Positions 44,800-53,577 of a DNA stretch of 64,000 bases are shown here, one piece after another. The notes beneath the pieces are model-generated. The model saw only the letters and a list, made by a program, of their open reading frames with translations, did no database searches and was not told the DNA's origin. This DNA is from CAZDVK01 sp964508915 (lineage in GTDB: Bacteria > Pseudomonadota > Alphaproteobacteria > Paracaedibacterales > CAIULA01). The stretch is from the NCBI GenBank assembly GCA_964508915.1, contig CAZDVK010000003.1, positions 73,254-137,253 of the forward strand, read 5' to 3'. Made by a program: the position numbers and the translations under genes. Within the stretch, counting starts at the first letter, position 1; each line of letters starts with the position of its first letter.

Positions 44800-45666
44800 T
44801 TACTGCATTGATTGAATTGTATTTAAAACTTTTTCTTCATGTGTTTTTGAAATAGGTAACAATGGCAAACGCAGTGAATTTTCCGTGCCCCTCACAACAG
44901 AAACGGCATATTTAACTGGGCACGGGTTTGTTTCACAAAATAGGGCCAGGTGAAGGGGCATTAGCTTTTGATTCAAGACATCAAAAGATTTTCTATCACC
45001 CATCTTCCAGGAATTATAAAACTGTGCCATCAGGTGCGGCACCACATTGGCTGTCACTGACATAAAACCATCTCCTCCGTTTGCCAGGTAACTAGCTGCC
45101 AACGGGTCATCCCCCCCTAAAAGGCTAATTTTTTTAGGCAGCCTGGGGCGTAACAAGGCGGGTCGGCTCATGTCATTTGTGGAATCTTTTAACCCAACAA
45201 CCCTTGGAAGTTCTGCCAATCTTAGTACCAAATCTACGGATTGTTCTACAATCACCCGACCGGGATTATTATAAGAAATGATAGGAATATCTGTTGTGTC
45301 ATGAACTGTTTTAAAATGTTGATAAATACCTTCTTGGGATGGTTTCAAATAAAAAGGCGTTACAACCAAAACCCCATCTGCTTTTAGTTTTTGGGCATGT
45401 TGCGCCATATCAATAGCTTCGTGGGTAACATTTGTTGGAACACCCACAATAATGGGAACTTTGCCAGCGGCCGCCTCTTGCGCCAATATGGTGACGCGGT
45501 TGCGTTCGTCTTGTGATAACAGCCCCCCTTCACCGGTACTGCCACATACTAAAATGCCAGACGTTCCAGAATTACAGTGCCATTGAACCAATTCTTGCAG
45601 TTTTGTTTCATCCACCTTATTTTGACGAAATGGGGTGACAAGGGCCACCATGGAGCCTGTAAACAT
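44800..45666 (-). CDS. dapA: 4-hydroxy-tetrahydrodipicolinate synthase
   Basis: First committed enzyme of the DAP/lysine pathway, joining pyruvate and aspartate semialdehyde (supplied by asd at 53.6 kb). 288 residues with MVALVTPFRQNKVD, CGSTGEGGLLS, YNNPGR and the Schiff-base strand VGLKDST (K near 160). First gene of the dapA-DUF177-dapF run. Confidence 0.95.
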   Translation of the reverse strand: MFTGSMVALVTPFRQNKVDETKLQELVQWHCNSGTSGILVCGSTGEGGLLSQDERNRVTILAQEAAAGKVPIIVGVPTNVTHEAIDMAQHAQKLKADGVLVVTPFYLKPSQEGIYQHFKTVHDTTDIPIISYNNPGRVIVEQSVDLVLRLAELPRVVGLKDSTNDMSRPALLRPRLPKKISLLGGDDPLAASYLANGGDGFMSVTANVVPHLMAQFYNSWKMGDRKSFDVLNQKLMPLHLALFCETNPCPVKYAVSVVRGTENSLRLPLLPISKTHEEKVLNTIQSMQ

Positions 45667-45891
45667 AAATACCTTTCGCCTCTGCTTTGAAAAATCGCTT
45701 TCACTATACCTTTCGAAAGTATTTGTTTCTACAAAAGAAAATTAAGGATTTATAAATAAAAAAAATGTTAGAATCAAAGTCAGGTAAGAAGGATGCCGCA
45801 AAAAAACAAGAAAAACATTGCAGAAAACCCGTCATTAATGTTAATTGTTGCACTTTAAAAGCAATAAAATAACAATAAAAGGATTGCCTGA

Positions 45892-46878
45892 ATGATTATA
45901 AAATTTTTGTTCCTAGCCTTCCTGATGATAAATCAGGGTATTTTTACATCACAAGCTGTTGCCATGGAAGTAGAGGAAATACCGGTAGCGCCGACAAAAC
46001 CACCTAGAAAAACCTACAGAGTCGTCTTTTTAGATGACTTAAGTGATATGCGCAGGGGTTTTGAGGCAGTCGTTGAAATGCATAACAGAAAATGCCATGA
46101 AGCAGATGACAAAAGCAAAGTTGCTGTTGGTACCCCAACCGGCACCCCGACGGGTACGCCAACTCGAACTCCAGCAAGTACTCCAAACAGACATATTAAC
46201 TATGCAACTGCCCCACTTCTTGATTGTATAGATTATTTTAATGGTTGCGATGCAGCCATCGCCTCTACCACAGATTGGAACAAGGTTGACCTTGTTATTA
46301 CAGACCTTGAAATGGATTGTTCTGATGCAGGTTTAATCATTGCGGAACATTTGAGAAAAGAAAAAGGCTTTAAAGGCTTTATTCACCTAGCAACAAGTAA
46401 TATGGGGACAGGATTTGAGACAAATACTGTTTTAAAAGGCAGGGTAACTGCAACAGAAGCTGCCGCCATGTTTGCAGTAAGTGAGGGATGTTATCCATTT
46501 AATTCGATTGGTAACAAAATGACTGTAGGAACTGGTGGTAGATCGATAGTTTTACCTAGACTTCTTAAGGAAGTAGGGTTTTTCATGGAGACAAAAAGCC
46601 TGGCTTCTTCTGTTTCGTCTGAGTTAGATCGAGGGGAAAGTGATTCGACTGTTCTGACATTAAGTGTTCCAACTGTTTTTGATGCTGTTGTTACACATAC
46701 ACCTTGTTGGAAATCTTGGTTATTTAATATTTTCTGCTGTCAATGTAGTTGTTGCCACCCAAGTCATACAGGCCGTGTTGCAGCTGAGGGGACGGTAGAT
46801 GAGAGAATGTTTAAGCCCCTTTCACCTGTTGCCAAGCCAGAAGCAAAAACGCCTAAAATAGAAGCAAAAACAGAATGA
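45892..46878 (+). CDS. exported protein with a receiver-like domain, a GTPT repeat and a Cys-rich tail
   Basis: 328 residues. A Sec signal peptide ends near A24, followed by M25-E26 and an acidic end. Residues about 42-225 look like a response-regulator receiver: VVFLDDLSDMR with D48-D49, the phospho-acceptor strand DLVITDLEMD with D138, ATSN (167-170) and a lysine at 209. A low-complexity insert with a repeated GTPT unit (80-98) interrupts it after the first helix. The tail carries a cysteine cluster (C272, C282, C283, C285, C287, C288). Receiver domains are cytoplasmic, so export would be very unusual. No function is proposed. The stop overlaps the next gene by four bases. Confidence 0.7.
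   Translation: MIIKFLFLAFLMINQGIFTSQAVAMEVEEIPVAPTKPPRKTYRVVFLDDLSDMRRGFEAVVEMHNRKCHEADDKSKVAVGTPTGTPTGTPTRTPASTPNRHINYATAPLLDCIDYFNGCDAAIASTTDWNKVDLVITDLEMDCSDAGLIIAEHLRKEKGFKGFIHLATSNMGTGFETNTVLKGRVTATEAAAMFAVSEGCYPFNSIGNKMTVGTGGRSIVLPRLLKEVGFFMETKSLASSVSSELDRGESDSTVLTLSVPTVFDAVVTHTPCWKSWLFNIFCCQCSCCHPSHTGRVAAEGTVDERMFKPLSPVAKPEAKTPKIEAKTE
46129..46186 (+). repeat. in-frame degenerate tandem repeat coding for GTPT units
   Basis: Twelve-base units of the form GG(T/C)ACCCC(A/G)AC(C/G) repeat three to four times and then degrade into RTPASTP. The units differ at third positions. Confidence 0.8.
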
Positions 46879-47558
46879 AAAAAACCGTTAAAGCCCTTTT
46901 AAAAAAACCAGCAACACAAACAGTGCTGGCATATATGGGGGCTTTATACATTCGGTTTGTGTTTTATACAACCCGTTGGCATTACGAAGGGCTGGAAATT
47001 TTGGATGATTACAATAAAAATAACCGGCCTTTCATTGGGTGTTTTTGGCACGGGCGCCTTGCCATGCTACCCTGCCTGTGGCGGTGGCAGCGCCCTTTTT
47101 GCATGTTACTATCCGGCCACCGGGATGGCCAATTAATTGGAAAAACCCTTGGTTTTTTTGGTATTAGAATAGTCAGCGGGTCATCCACCCGGGGTGGCAC
47201 AGAAGCAGCCCTATCTCTTATTCACTGGATCAAAAAAGGGGCAGCTATTGGTATTACCCCCGATGGCCCCAAAGGGCCCGCCTGCACCTTAAAAAATAAC
47301 GGCGTTGCCTTAATTGCCAAACTCACCCAAGCTGACGTCATTTGTGGCAGTTATGCTATATCTCGCAAAAAAATCCTCAACACTTGGGATTCATTTCAAT
47401 TCCCCCTGCCCTTTTCAAAAGGGGTTTTTTATATATCGGATCCCATTCCTTACCCTAAAAAAGATGAAGATATTGAACTTTTTTCCAAAACATTAAAAGA
47501 AAAGCTGGACGAAACAACCCTGTTGTCAGATGGCGTTTTAAGCACGGAAAAAATTTAA
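46875..47558 (+). CDS. DUF374 lysophospholipid acyltransferase-like protein
   Basis: 227 residues. Matches the DUF374 family related to lipid A/phospholipid acyltransferases: FWHGRLAMLP (the HxxxxD-like histidine region), SGHRDGQLIGKTLGFFGIRIVSGSSTRGG and ITPDGPKGPA. It probably acts at the inner membrane on envelope lipids. Translation is coupled to the exported receiver-like gene by an ATGA overlap. Confidence 0.85.
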   Translation: MKKTVKALLKKPATQTVLAYMGALYIRFVFYTTRWHYEGLEILDDYNKNNRPFIGCFWHGRLAMLPCLWRWQRPFCMLLSGHRDGQLIGKTLGFFGIRIVSGSSTRGGTEAALSLIHWIKKGAAIGITPDGPKGPACTLKNNGVALIAKLTQADVICGSYAISRKKILNTWDSFQFPLPFSKGVFYISDPIPYPKKDEDIELFSKTLKEKLDETTLLSDGVLSTEKI

Positions 47559-47768
47559 TTCGTACGCTTGAAATTGGTCGCAGCATAAAAGATTAATCTT
47601 TAAAAAACTCTTTCATTTTTAACGTTTTTTTAACCCCTTTGCCCTTATGATGATAATTGGCGGTAAGTTAAACCATCTGGCGGGTGGTTCGAAGCTGGAT
47701 TTTATATCTGTTTTCTGATGATTTGTGTGTTCTGCACGATTGTTTAAGAAAACCCGTTCGGCCGACTG

Positions 47769-47788
47769 TACCACAAGCGCTTGTGGTA
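47769..47788. repeat. 20-base perfect palindrome
   Basis: TACCACAAGC followed directly by its reverse complement GCTTGTGGTA. It may be part of a structured RNA or a protein-binding site. Confidence 0.85.
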
Positions 47789-47875
47789 TGCAAAAGTTGG
47801 CTACTTAACAGTGACCGGAAGTCATTGTTCAAGCAGAAACCTGCATTGTGCCTTTTAAAAAAGGTTGCAAAAAGG

Positions 47876-47995
47876 TGATGGGCGGAGCTTTGTTGAGGTG
47901 CGCGGAGGGGTGGCGCTGTGCACTGGTTTTTGTGGGGTCTGGGTGGGCCCCGCAAGGGGCAGAACTATACCTGGGCCCCACGCAGTGGGCGGGGT
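47876..47995 (+). repeat. diverged GC-rich repeat relative
   Basis: Shares with 30022-30090 the order GCAC-GGGTTT-like, GGTGGGCCCCG and CCCC(A/G)ACGCAGT(G/C)GGCGGGGTAT. It looks partly duplicated, with two GGGCCCC blocks. The alignment was made by eye and is imperfect. Confidence 0.5.
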
Positions 47996-48166
47996 ATGCC
48001 GAAATTTTTCCTTAAATTTACAAAAGGCCTTAAATTTTAAAGAGGCTTTTTGAGTTTTTCTATCCCCTTATGAAATTTTTAAAAGGAAATTTTTAAAAAA
48101 ACCCCTATTGACCAAAAACTTAACTATTTGCATAGTGGGCCTACAATTTTAAAAAGGAAACCACCT

Positions 48167-48616
48167 ATGACGGCTTTATTAAAAAACAATCCATCTGAAC
48201 ACCCCCTGAAAGGCTCCCGGACGGAACAAAATTTGAAAGATGCCTTTGCCGGTGAATCGCAAGCAAACCGCCGCTATTTGTATTTTGCCCAAAAAGCAGA
48301 CATTGAAGGACACAACGACGTAGCTGCCGTTTTCAGATCCACCGCCGAAGGGGAAACAGGACATGCTCATGGACATTTAGAATTTTTAGAAGTAGTTGGC
48401 GACCCCGCCACAGGCCTTCCCATTGGCTCCACCGCTGATAACCTTAAGGCAGCCATTGCCGGTGAAACACACGAATATACAGATATGTACCCCAGCATGG
48501 CTAAAGCTGCCCGTGAAGAAGGCTTTTTAGAAATTGCTGATTGGTTTGAAGTTTTGGCAAAAGCTGAAAAGTCACATGCAGGCCGTTTCCAGCGGGCTTT
48601 GGAAACATTGTCTTAA
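48167..48616 (+). CDS. rubrerythrin-family diiron protein without rubredoxin domain
   Basis: 149 residues from ATG 48167, chosen because AAAGGAAA precedes it; a TTG at 48128 in frame is unlikely. Ferritin-like four-helix bundle with diiron ligands in FAGESQANRRYLYFA, EGETGHAHGH, AGETHEYTDMYP and KSHAGRF. The C-terminal rubredoxin domain of classic rubrerythrin is missing. Likely peroxide or oxygen scavenging. It precedes an Fe-S protein gene by nine bases, a pairing common in alphaproteobacteria. Confidence 0.88.
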   Translation: MTALLKNNPSEHPLKGSRTEQNLKDAFAGESQANRRYLYFAQKADIEGHNDVAAVFRSTAEGETGHAHGHLEFLEVVGDPATGLPIGSTADNLKAAIAGETHEYTDMYPSMAKAAREEGFLEIADWFEVLAKAEKSHAGRFQRALETLS

Positions 48617-48625
48617 GCAGCAGTT

Positions 48626-49975
48626 ATGACAAAATACCGGGAAGGCAGCCTAGAGGCCCCCACGCGCCACGCCATAGATTGGGAAAACCCAAACTATTCC
48701 GACCCTAAAAAGTTAGATGAAGAACTGCGGCGTGTGTTTGATGTGTGCCATGGCTGCCGCCGGTGTTTTAATTTGTGTGATACATTCCCAAGGCTTTTTG
48801 ATTTGGTCGATAACAGCCAATCCGGTGAATTGGATACTGTGTCAAGCCAAGATTTTAAGCCCGTAGTAGACGCATGCACCCTGTGTGATATGTGTTTTTC
48901 CAACAAATGCCCGTATGTGCCACCCCACGAATTTAATATTGATTTTCCACACCTGATGTTGCAGTACCGTTTCCAGGAACATCAACAAGGGAAAAATTCA
49001 AAAATTGCAAAAGAATTAGCTAAGGTGGATAGAAACGCCACCCTTTCCAAACCTTTGGCGCCCCTTGTCAATTGGGCAACAGATGAAAAGAACCAACTTA
49101 GCCGTGCTGTTATTGAAAAAACGGCGGGTATTCACCGTCAAGCAGCCATTCCAAAATTTCAAAAGGAAACCTGGATACAACAAGCGCAAAAAAACACATA
49201 TACCGTTAACACACAGGCCCCCGCTTATGGGCAAAAGGCTGTTTTATTTGCTACCTGTTTCTGTAATTACAATGACGCACACCTAGGACACACAACACAA
49301 AAGTTGCTGGCTTATCATGGCGTTGAAACACAAGTTGTTTACCCCGCCTGCTGCGGCATGCCCATGCTGGAACAGGGCAATATCCCAAAAGTTGTGGAAA
49401 ATGCCAAAACAATTTCTGCCCAATTATTACCCTGGGTAGAACAAGGTTATACCGTTATTGCCATGGTGCCGTCGTGCGCATTGATGATAAAACAAGAATG
49501 GCCTTTGTTGTTACCCAATGCCCCCATCATTCAGCAGGTTAGCCAACATACCCAAGATATTTGCCAGTACATTGTGAATTTGCATCACACATTTGGGCTT
49601 TATGGTGACTTAAAGCCTTTAGAAGACAAAATTACCCTGCATATTTCCTGCCATAGCCGGGCCCAAAATATGGGGCAGAAAGCTGCTGAACTGTTGCGGT
49701 TAATTCCTAATGCCACCGTACAGGTTATTGAACGGTGTTCAGGCCATGGTGGCCTTTGGGGTATGATGGTTGATCATTTTGACGTGGCCCTAAAGGTTGG
49801 AAAACCAGTCGTTAACCAAGCCATCCAATTTCAAAACAACGTGGTTTTATCTGAATGCCCGTTGGCCGCCACCCACATTCGCCAAGGTATTGAAAACCAT
49901 GATAACACTATGGGGCAGATTGTTGAGACAACCCACCCCCTGATGGTGTTTGCAAGGGCGTGTGGTATTAGTTAG
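48626..49975 (+). CDS. GlpC/heterodisulfide-reductase-like iron-sulfur protein
   Basis: 449 residues. Two 4Fe-4S motifs near the N-terminus: C41-C44-C47-C51 and C84-C87-C90-C95. Two CCG-type domains follow (PACCGMPMLEQG near residue 250 and SCHSRAQNMG plus RCSGHGGLWG later), as in GlpC and heterodisulfide reductase B subunits. It may deliver electrons to the rubrerythrin encoded just upstream; the electron donor is unknown. No glpA/glpB genes accompany it, so a glycerol-3-phosphate role is not supported. Confidence 0.85.
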   Translation: MTKYREGSLEAPTRHAIDWENPNYSDPKKLDEELRRVFDVCHGCRRCFNLCDTFPRLFDLVDNSQSGELDTVSSQDFKPVVDACTLCDMCFSNKCPYVPPHEFNIDFPHLMLQYRFQEHQQGKNSKIAKELAKVDRNATLSKPLAPLVNWATDEKNQLSRAVIEKTAGIHRQAAIPKFQKETWIQQAQKNTYTVNTQAPAYGQKAVLFATCFCNYNDAHLGHTTQKLLAYHGVETQVVYPACCGMPMLEQGNIPKVVENAKTISAQLLPWVEQGYTVIAMVPSCALMIKQEWPLLLPNAPIIQQVSQHTQDICQYIVNLHHTFGLYGDLKPLEDKITLHISCHSRAQNMGQKAAELLRLIPNATVQVIERCSGHGGLWGMMVDHFDVALKVGKPVVNQAIQFQNNVVLSECPLAATHIRQGIENHDNTMGQIVETTHPLMVFARACGIS

Positions 49976-49981
49976 GTTTTT

Positions 49982-50929
49982 TTATCGAGGTAACTCCGCC
50001 CTGATTATATCCAAAAGAGTTTTGCGACTACCAAAAGACCCTTCTTTTTTCAAAACAATATTCCAATAATACGCAAATTGTTGTTCGATATTATACTTTC
50101 TCAAGAAACTAAAAAAATCCATGCCTGTTGCCTTTTGAAATAGCATTGTAAAAGGTACAAGCGCGGGGCCTGCGCTGGGTTGATCAACAACAATAAAATA
50201 AGGATTTTCTATTGTTCTCCTAGTTCCGCGTGAATCTACTTCCCCAGACATTACATAGGCCAAAAATCTTTGCCAACCTGCTTCAACAGTTGTGTCTTTT
50301 CCCGCCTTAAATGCATGAGCCGCAGCACTGACAATGGCTGAACATAATAAAACATGCGCCCAATCATCATGGGAAATTTTCTTTGTAAACAAGAATGGGT
50401 GCAAAAAGTATTCAAACGCTTTTTGGGCAAGGTGTTCAGTACTGATATCATCTGGCCCCTGTAATCCACGTACAACGCGCAGAACATTTAACAAAAATGG
50501 TTTTTCGTAATTTTCAATATCGCCATAACTGGTCATAGGGCGGAAATCAAGCCCACCACTTCCAAAACCTGTGGCAATAGTTAAGGCCATTTCTGGATAA
50601 TTTGGAGAATGTGAATCACCCAACCTTGCCAACCTATCAAAATAGTCCTCATTCCCCATATCATCTTGAACAAAATAGAGGGGGTCAAACATTCCAGCAA
50701 TTGGTGCCAAAACAGAATAGCCTTCCATTCCATGCAGCCCATTAATGGGGTATTTACGGCTTCTGATTTTGGTCTCCATACCACGTGTGGGTGAAGAAAC
50801 TGCAACAATCATCTGGCTTTCCACATGATCTTTCATAGGCGTAGAGGGCACAGCATCACCCTCCTCCATAGAAAAACCATAATCACAAAAGCTGACCGCC
50901 AAAAAAGCCGTTATCAGTTTTTTTTTCAT
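49982..50929 (-). CDS. exported protein of unknown function, 315 residues
   Basis: Not recognised. A signal peptide ends about S20 and is followed by M21-E22 and an acidic end, like four other exported proteins in the window. The rest is mostly helical and soluble (ALTIATGFGSGGLDF, SAAAHAFKAGKDTTVEAGWQ). It converges with the GlpC-like gene with six bases between the stops. The AT-rich region upstream carries no clear promoter. Confidence 0.62.
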   Translation of the reverse strand: MKKKLITAFLAVSFCDYGFSMEEGDAVPSTPMKDHVESQMIVAVSSPTRGMETKIRSRKYPINGLHGMEGYSVLAPIAGMFDPLYFVQDDMGNEDYFDRLARLGDSHSPNYPEMALTIATGFGSGGLDFRPMTSYGDIENYEKPFLLNVLRVVRGLQGPDDISTEHLAQKAFEYFLHPFLFTKKISHDDWAHVLLCSAIVSAAAHAFKAGKDTTVEAGWQRFLAYVMSGEVDSRGTRRTIENPYFIVVDQPSAGPALVPFTMLFQKATGMDFFSFLRKYNIEQQFAYYWNIVLKKEGSFGSRKTLLDIIRAELPR

Positions 50930-51235
50930 CTTTTTAATTCCAGAACTATTAATCTAGAATATAATTTAAATAAAAAAAGTTAATATTAAGTAAATTTTTG
51001 TGTCTTGTCATCCTCGTGAAAACGGGGATCCATAAAATTCTTACAACCCAATTGATTTTCAATTTTTTTATAGATTCCCGCCTACGCGGGAATGACGTCG
51101 CTTGTGCCTGTTTTTATATTCAAATTATAGTAGTTGCACTATAGTGGCTTGTAATCATTTTATAGGGTCCCTGTTATATAGATTCCCACCTTCAAGGGAA
51201 TGACATCTTTCTTAAAACAAACGGGGACCCAGAAA
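50930..51235. other. gene-free stretch made largely of REP-like repeats
   Basis: Between the exported protein gene and recJ. The first 70 bases are AT-rich; from 51007 to 51235 it is a cluster of palindromic units. Nothing gene-like is seen. Confidence 0.75.
51007..51235. repeat. second cluster of REP-like palindromic elements
   Basis: Contains GTCATCC..GGGGATCC at 51007-51032, GATTCCCGCCTACGCGGGAATGAC near 51074-51097 with the same T-rich left flank as the unit at 13125, and GATTCCC-N8-GGGAATGAC near 51181-51204. GGGGACCCAG appears just before the recJ stop. The unit resembles the ATTCCC-N8-GGGAAT palindromes seen in other proteobacteria. Confidence 0.85.
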
Positions 51236-53002
51236 TTATGTATAAAAAATATCATCTATAAAAAATTGAATGCTTTTTCGGTTATTCCATTGGTCTAACT
51301 TGAGCACCCCACCTACATGAATAGGGTTTTGACGGCCATAAATCAGGCCTTCCTCTAAAGGTGTGTCAACACTGCGAAAAGCCATGGCATTTATTTTGTT
51401 ACCAGCCATATCACTCAGAGTACATCGAATATGGTTCCCCCCCACAACGGTCATAAAATCAACCCGCATATGCATAAAAGCAAATTTTGGCCCTGGGTTT
51501 CCATTACCAAAAGGTTCTAATTTTTCTAAATCTTCCAGTAACGCAACAGTCGCCCCCGGCACAGATAAAATTCCATCAATTTTTAACGTGGGTTTGTACG
51601 TTTCCATAATGGGGGCGAAATGGTTATTTAAAAAATCATAAAACCCATCATATTGATCTTTATAAACACTGAAACCTGCCGCCATGGCATGCCCCCCGCC
51701 TTTTTCCAAAAGCCCTTTATGAACAGCTATATGCATAGCCTGCCCTAATGACGCGCCGCTGACAGAACGGCCAGACCCTTTGCCAACAACACCTTCAAAA
51801 CCAACCACACAAGTAGGCTTGTTGTACGTTTCTTTTAAACGGCTTGCAACAATACCAATTACACCCGGGTGCCACCCTTCCCCGCCCACCATAATTAAAG
51901 GGTTTTGATGTAAATTTTCCTGTTCCACCGTATTCAGTGCTTGTTCAAGAACTTGTTTTTCAATATCCTGGCGATGCTGATTCAAGGTGTTTAATTCGTC
52001 ACCGATGACTTTAGCCTCGAGATCATCTTGGGTTGTTAACAGAATACTACCTAACGTTGATTTTCCAACACGGCCCCCCGCATTGATTCGGGGCCCCAGC
52101 ATAAAACCTAAATGGTATGCCGATAATTTTTCTTGAACGCCGCTGATTTCGCATAAGGCTAAAATTCCTTTATTTTTCTGTCCTCTGGCTACTTTCAACC
52201 CTTGCGCCACAAAGGCACGATTAATACCAACTAAAGGCATTACGTCACAAACGGTTCCTAACGCCACCAAATCTAGCAATTCCAATAAATTAGGTTCTTC
52301 GTGTTGGAACCACCCCACTTGTCTTAACGCCCGCTGTAAAGCCACCAAAAATAAAAACGCCACGCCCGCTGCACATAAATAGCGTAAATGCGCCCAGTTT
52401 TCCTGCAAATCTTGATCAAACCTGTTTGGGTTCACAACAGCCACGGCTTTGGGAAGTTGAGTTTCTGTTGCATGATGGTCCAACACAATAACGTCCAACC
52501 CCATTTCAGCTGCTAAATTCAGGGGTTCAAAAGCCACGCTGCCACTGTCGACCATAATGACTAGGTCATGGCCTGATTTTTTCAATGTTTTTATGGCTTC
52601 TGGGTTAGCCCCATACCCTTCTGCCAGCCGGTCTGGAATATACAAATCAATGGGGTGATTAATTTTTTCAAAATACCGGCGCAATAGGGCCGACGATGTG
52701 GCACCATCTACATCGTAATCACCATAGACAACGATTTTTTGTTTATGTTGAATGGCCTCAACCGTGCGTAAAACAACTTGCTCCATACCCTTTAACAAAA
52801 AAGGCTCCGGCAGGGAATTTTTAATAGCTGGGTTTAAATAATTTTCAACCTCATTTAATGGAACGTCGCGGTTGAGAAGAAGGCGTGCAATCACCTCATT
52901 CAAACTATGTTTTTGAATAACAGTAGATAACGATCTTGGATCTGGCTGAAGAAGATGCCATTTTTTGCCGCTAACAGACAGGCCTTGGAATATTTCTTCC
53001 AT
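51236..53002 (-). CDS. recJ: single-strand-specific exonuclease RecJ
   Basis: 5'-3' ssDNA exonuclease of the RecF and mismatch-repair pathways. 588 residues. DHH-family motifs are present: VVYGDYDVDGATSSALL with D95, D97 and D99, the VLDHHATE motif, and the DHHA1 domain with KGSGRSVSGASLGQAMH and GGGHAMAAGF. Confidence 0.95.
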   Translation of the reverse strand: MEEIFQGLSVSGKKWHLLQPDPRSLSTVIQKHSLNEVIARLLLNRDVPLNEVENYLNPAIKNSLPEPFLLKGMEQVVLRTVEAIQHKQKIVVYGDYDVDGATSSALLRRYFEKINHPIDLYIPDRLAEGYGANPEAIKTLKKSGHDLVIMVDSGSVAFEPLNLAAEMGLDVIVLDHHATETQLPKAVAVVNPNRFDQDLQENWAHLRYLCAAGVAFLFLVALQRALRQVGWFQHEEPNLLELLDLVALGTVCDVMPLVGINRAFVAQGLKVARGQKNKGILALCEISGVQEKLSAYHLGFMLGPRINAGGRVGKSTLGSILLTTQDDLEAKVIGDELNTLNQHRQDIEKQVLEQALNTVEQENLHQNPLIMVGGEGWHPGVIGIVASRLKETYNKPTCVVGFEGVVGKGSGRSVSGASLGQAMHIAVHKGLLEKGGGHAMAAGFSVYKDQYDGFYDFLNNHFAPIMETYKPTLKIDGILSVPGATVALLEDLEKLEPFGNGNPGPKFAFMHMRVDFMTVVGGNHIRCTLSDMAGNKINAMAFRSVDTPLEEGLIYGRQNPIHVGGVLKLDQWNNRKSIQFFIDDIFYT

Positions 53003-53244
53003 TTGAATAATCAGTGTATTTCTTTAGTATTATAAATAAGTTTTTATGCGTTAAATTAAAAGCATTTCTCGCTATTTTTTGAATAATCTTTTTTCAAATC
53101 ATAACAGCCTACTGTTTTTTCTGATTTTGCCATTGCGATCACCTTTTTCCTGCATTAATCTACCAAGTGTGGGTTTCCCTTCTATCAAGGTGGGGTTTTC
53201 CAAAAAAATCAGTTATTTATAAGCTTGTCAAAAGGGGTTTTTCC

Positions 53245-53559
53245 ATGGCCATTCAACATGTTAGTGATGCAACATTTCAAGAAGTTCTTAATTCGCCCAT
53301 TCCTGTTTTGGTTGATTTTTGGGCTGAATGGTGTGGCCCGTGTCAAATGCTAGGCCCCATTCTAGATGAAGTTGCCCCCCTGGTTTCAGGCCGTGTGAAT
53401 ATTGTTAAAATGAATATTGATCAAAATCAAAAAGTTCCAGCAACCTACGGTGTGCGCAGCATTCCAACGATGATTGTGTTTAAAAATGGTGAAGCCGTTT
53501 CCACAAAAGTTGGCTTGATGACTAAAAGCAAAATTGTTGAATGGCTTGATTCCATTTAA
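53245..53559 (+). CDS. trxA: thioredoxin
   Basis: Disulfide reductant. 104 residues from the ATG at 53245, the standard length; a GTG opening the frame at 53167 would add an unlikely leader. Active site W29-C30-G31-P32-C33 in FWAEWCGPCQ, and the cis-proline stretch RSIPTMIVFKNGE is intact. It lies 18 bases upstream of asd. Confidence 0.95.
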   Translation: MAIQHVSDATFQEVLNSPIPVLVDFWAEWCGPCQMLGPILDEVAPLVSGRVNIVKMNIDQNQKVPATYGVRSIPTMIVFKNGEAVSTKVGLMTKSKIVEWLDSI

Positions 53560-53577
53560 TTTCAGGCTGGAGTTTTT

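Larger units (their letters stand above)
47559..48166. other. long gene-free stretch with palindrome and diverged GC-rich repeat
   Basis: 608 bases without a believable gene. It contains a hairpin AACCATC/GGGTGGTT near 47671-47689, a 20-base perfect palindrome at 47769-47788, a segment TTCAAGCAGAA..CCT also seen near 29947, and a GC-rich block (about 47876-47995) ending GGGCCCCACGCAGTGGGCGGGG, related to the repeat at 30022-30076. The rubrerythrin ribosome-binding site ends it. Confidence 0.7.

Noticed and set aside
46129..46186. Short repeats considered as a CRISPR array
   Set aside because: The units are 12 bases, contiguous and in frame within a coding gene, with no spacers.
47680..47700. 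GGTTCGAA string suggesting a tRNA T-loop
   Set aside because: The flanking bases do not form a five-base T-stem and no acceptor or anticodon arm can be drawn.
47684..48053. Open frames on both strands in the 608-base gap
   Set aside because: They lie over the palindrome and GC-rich block, overlap one another on both strands and resemble no protein.
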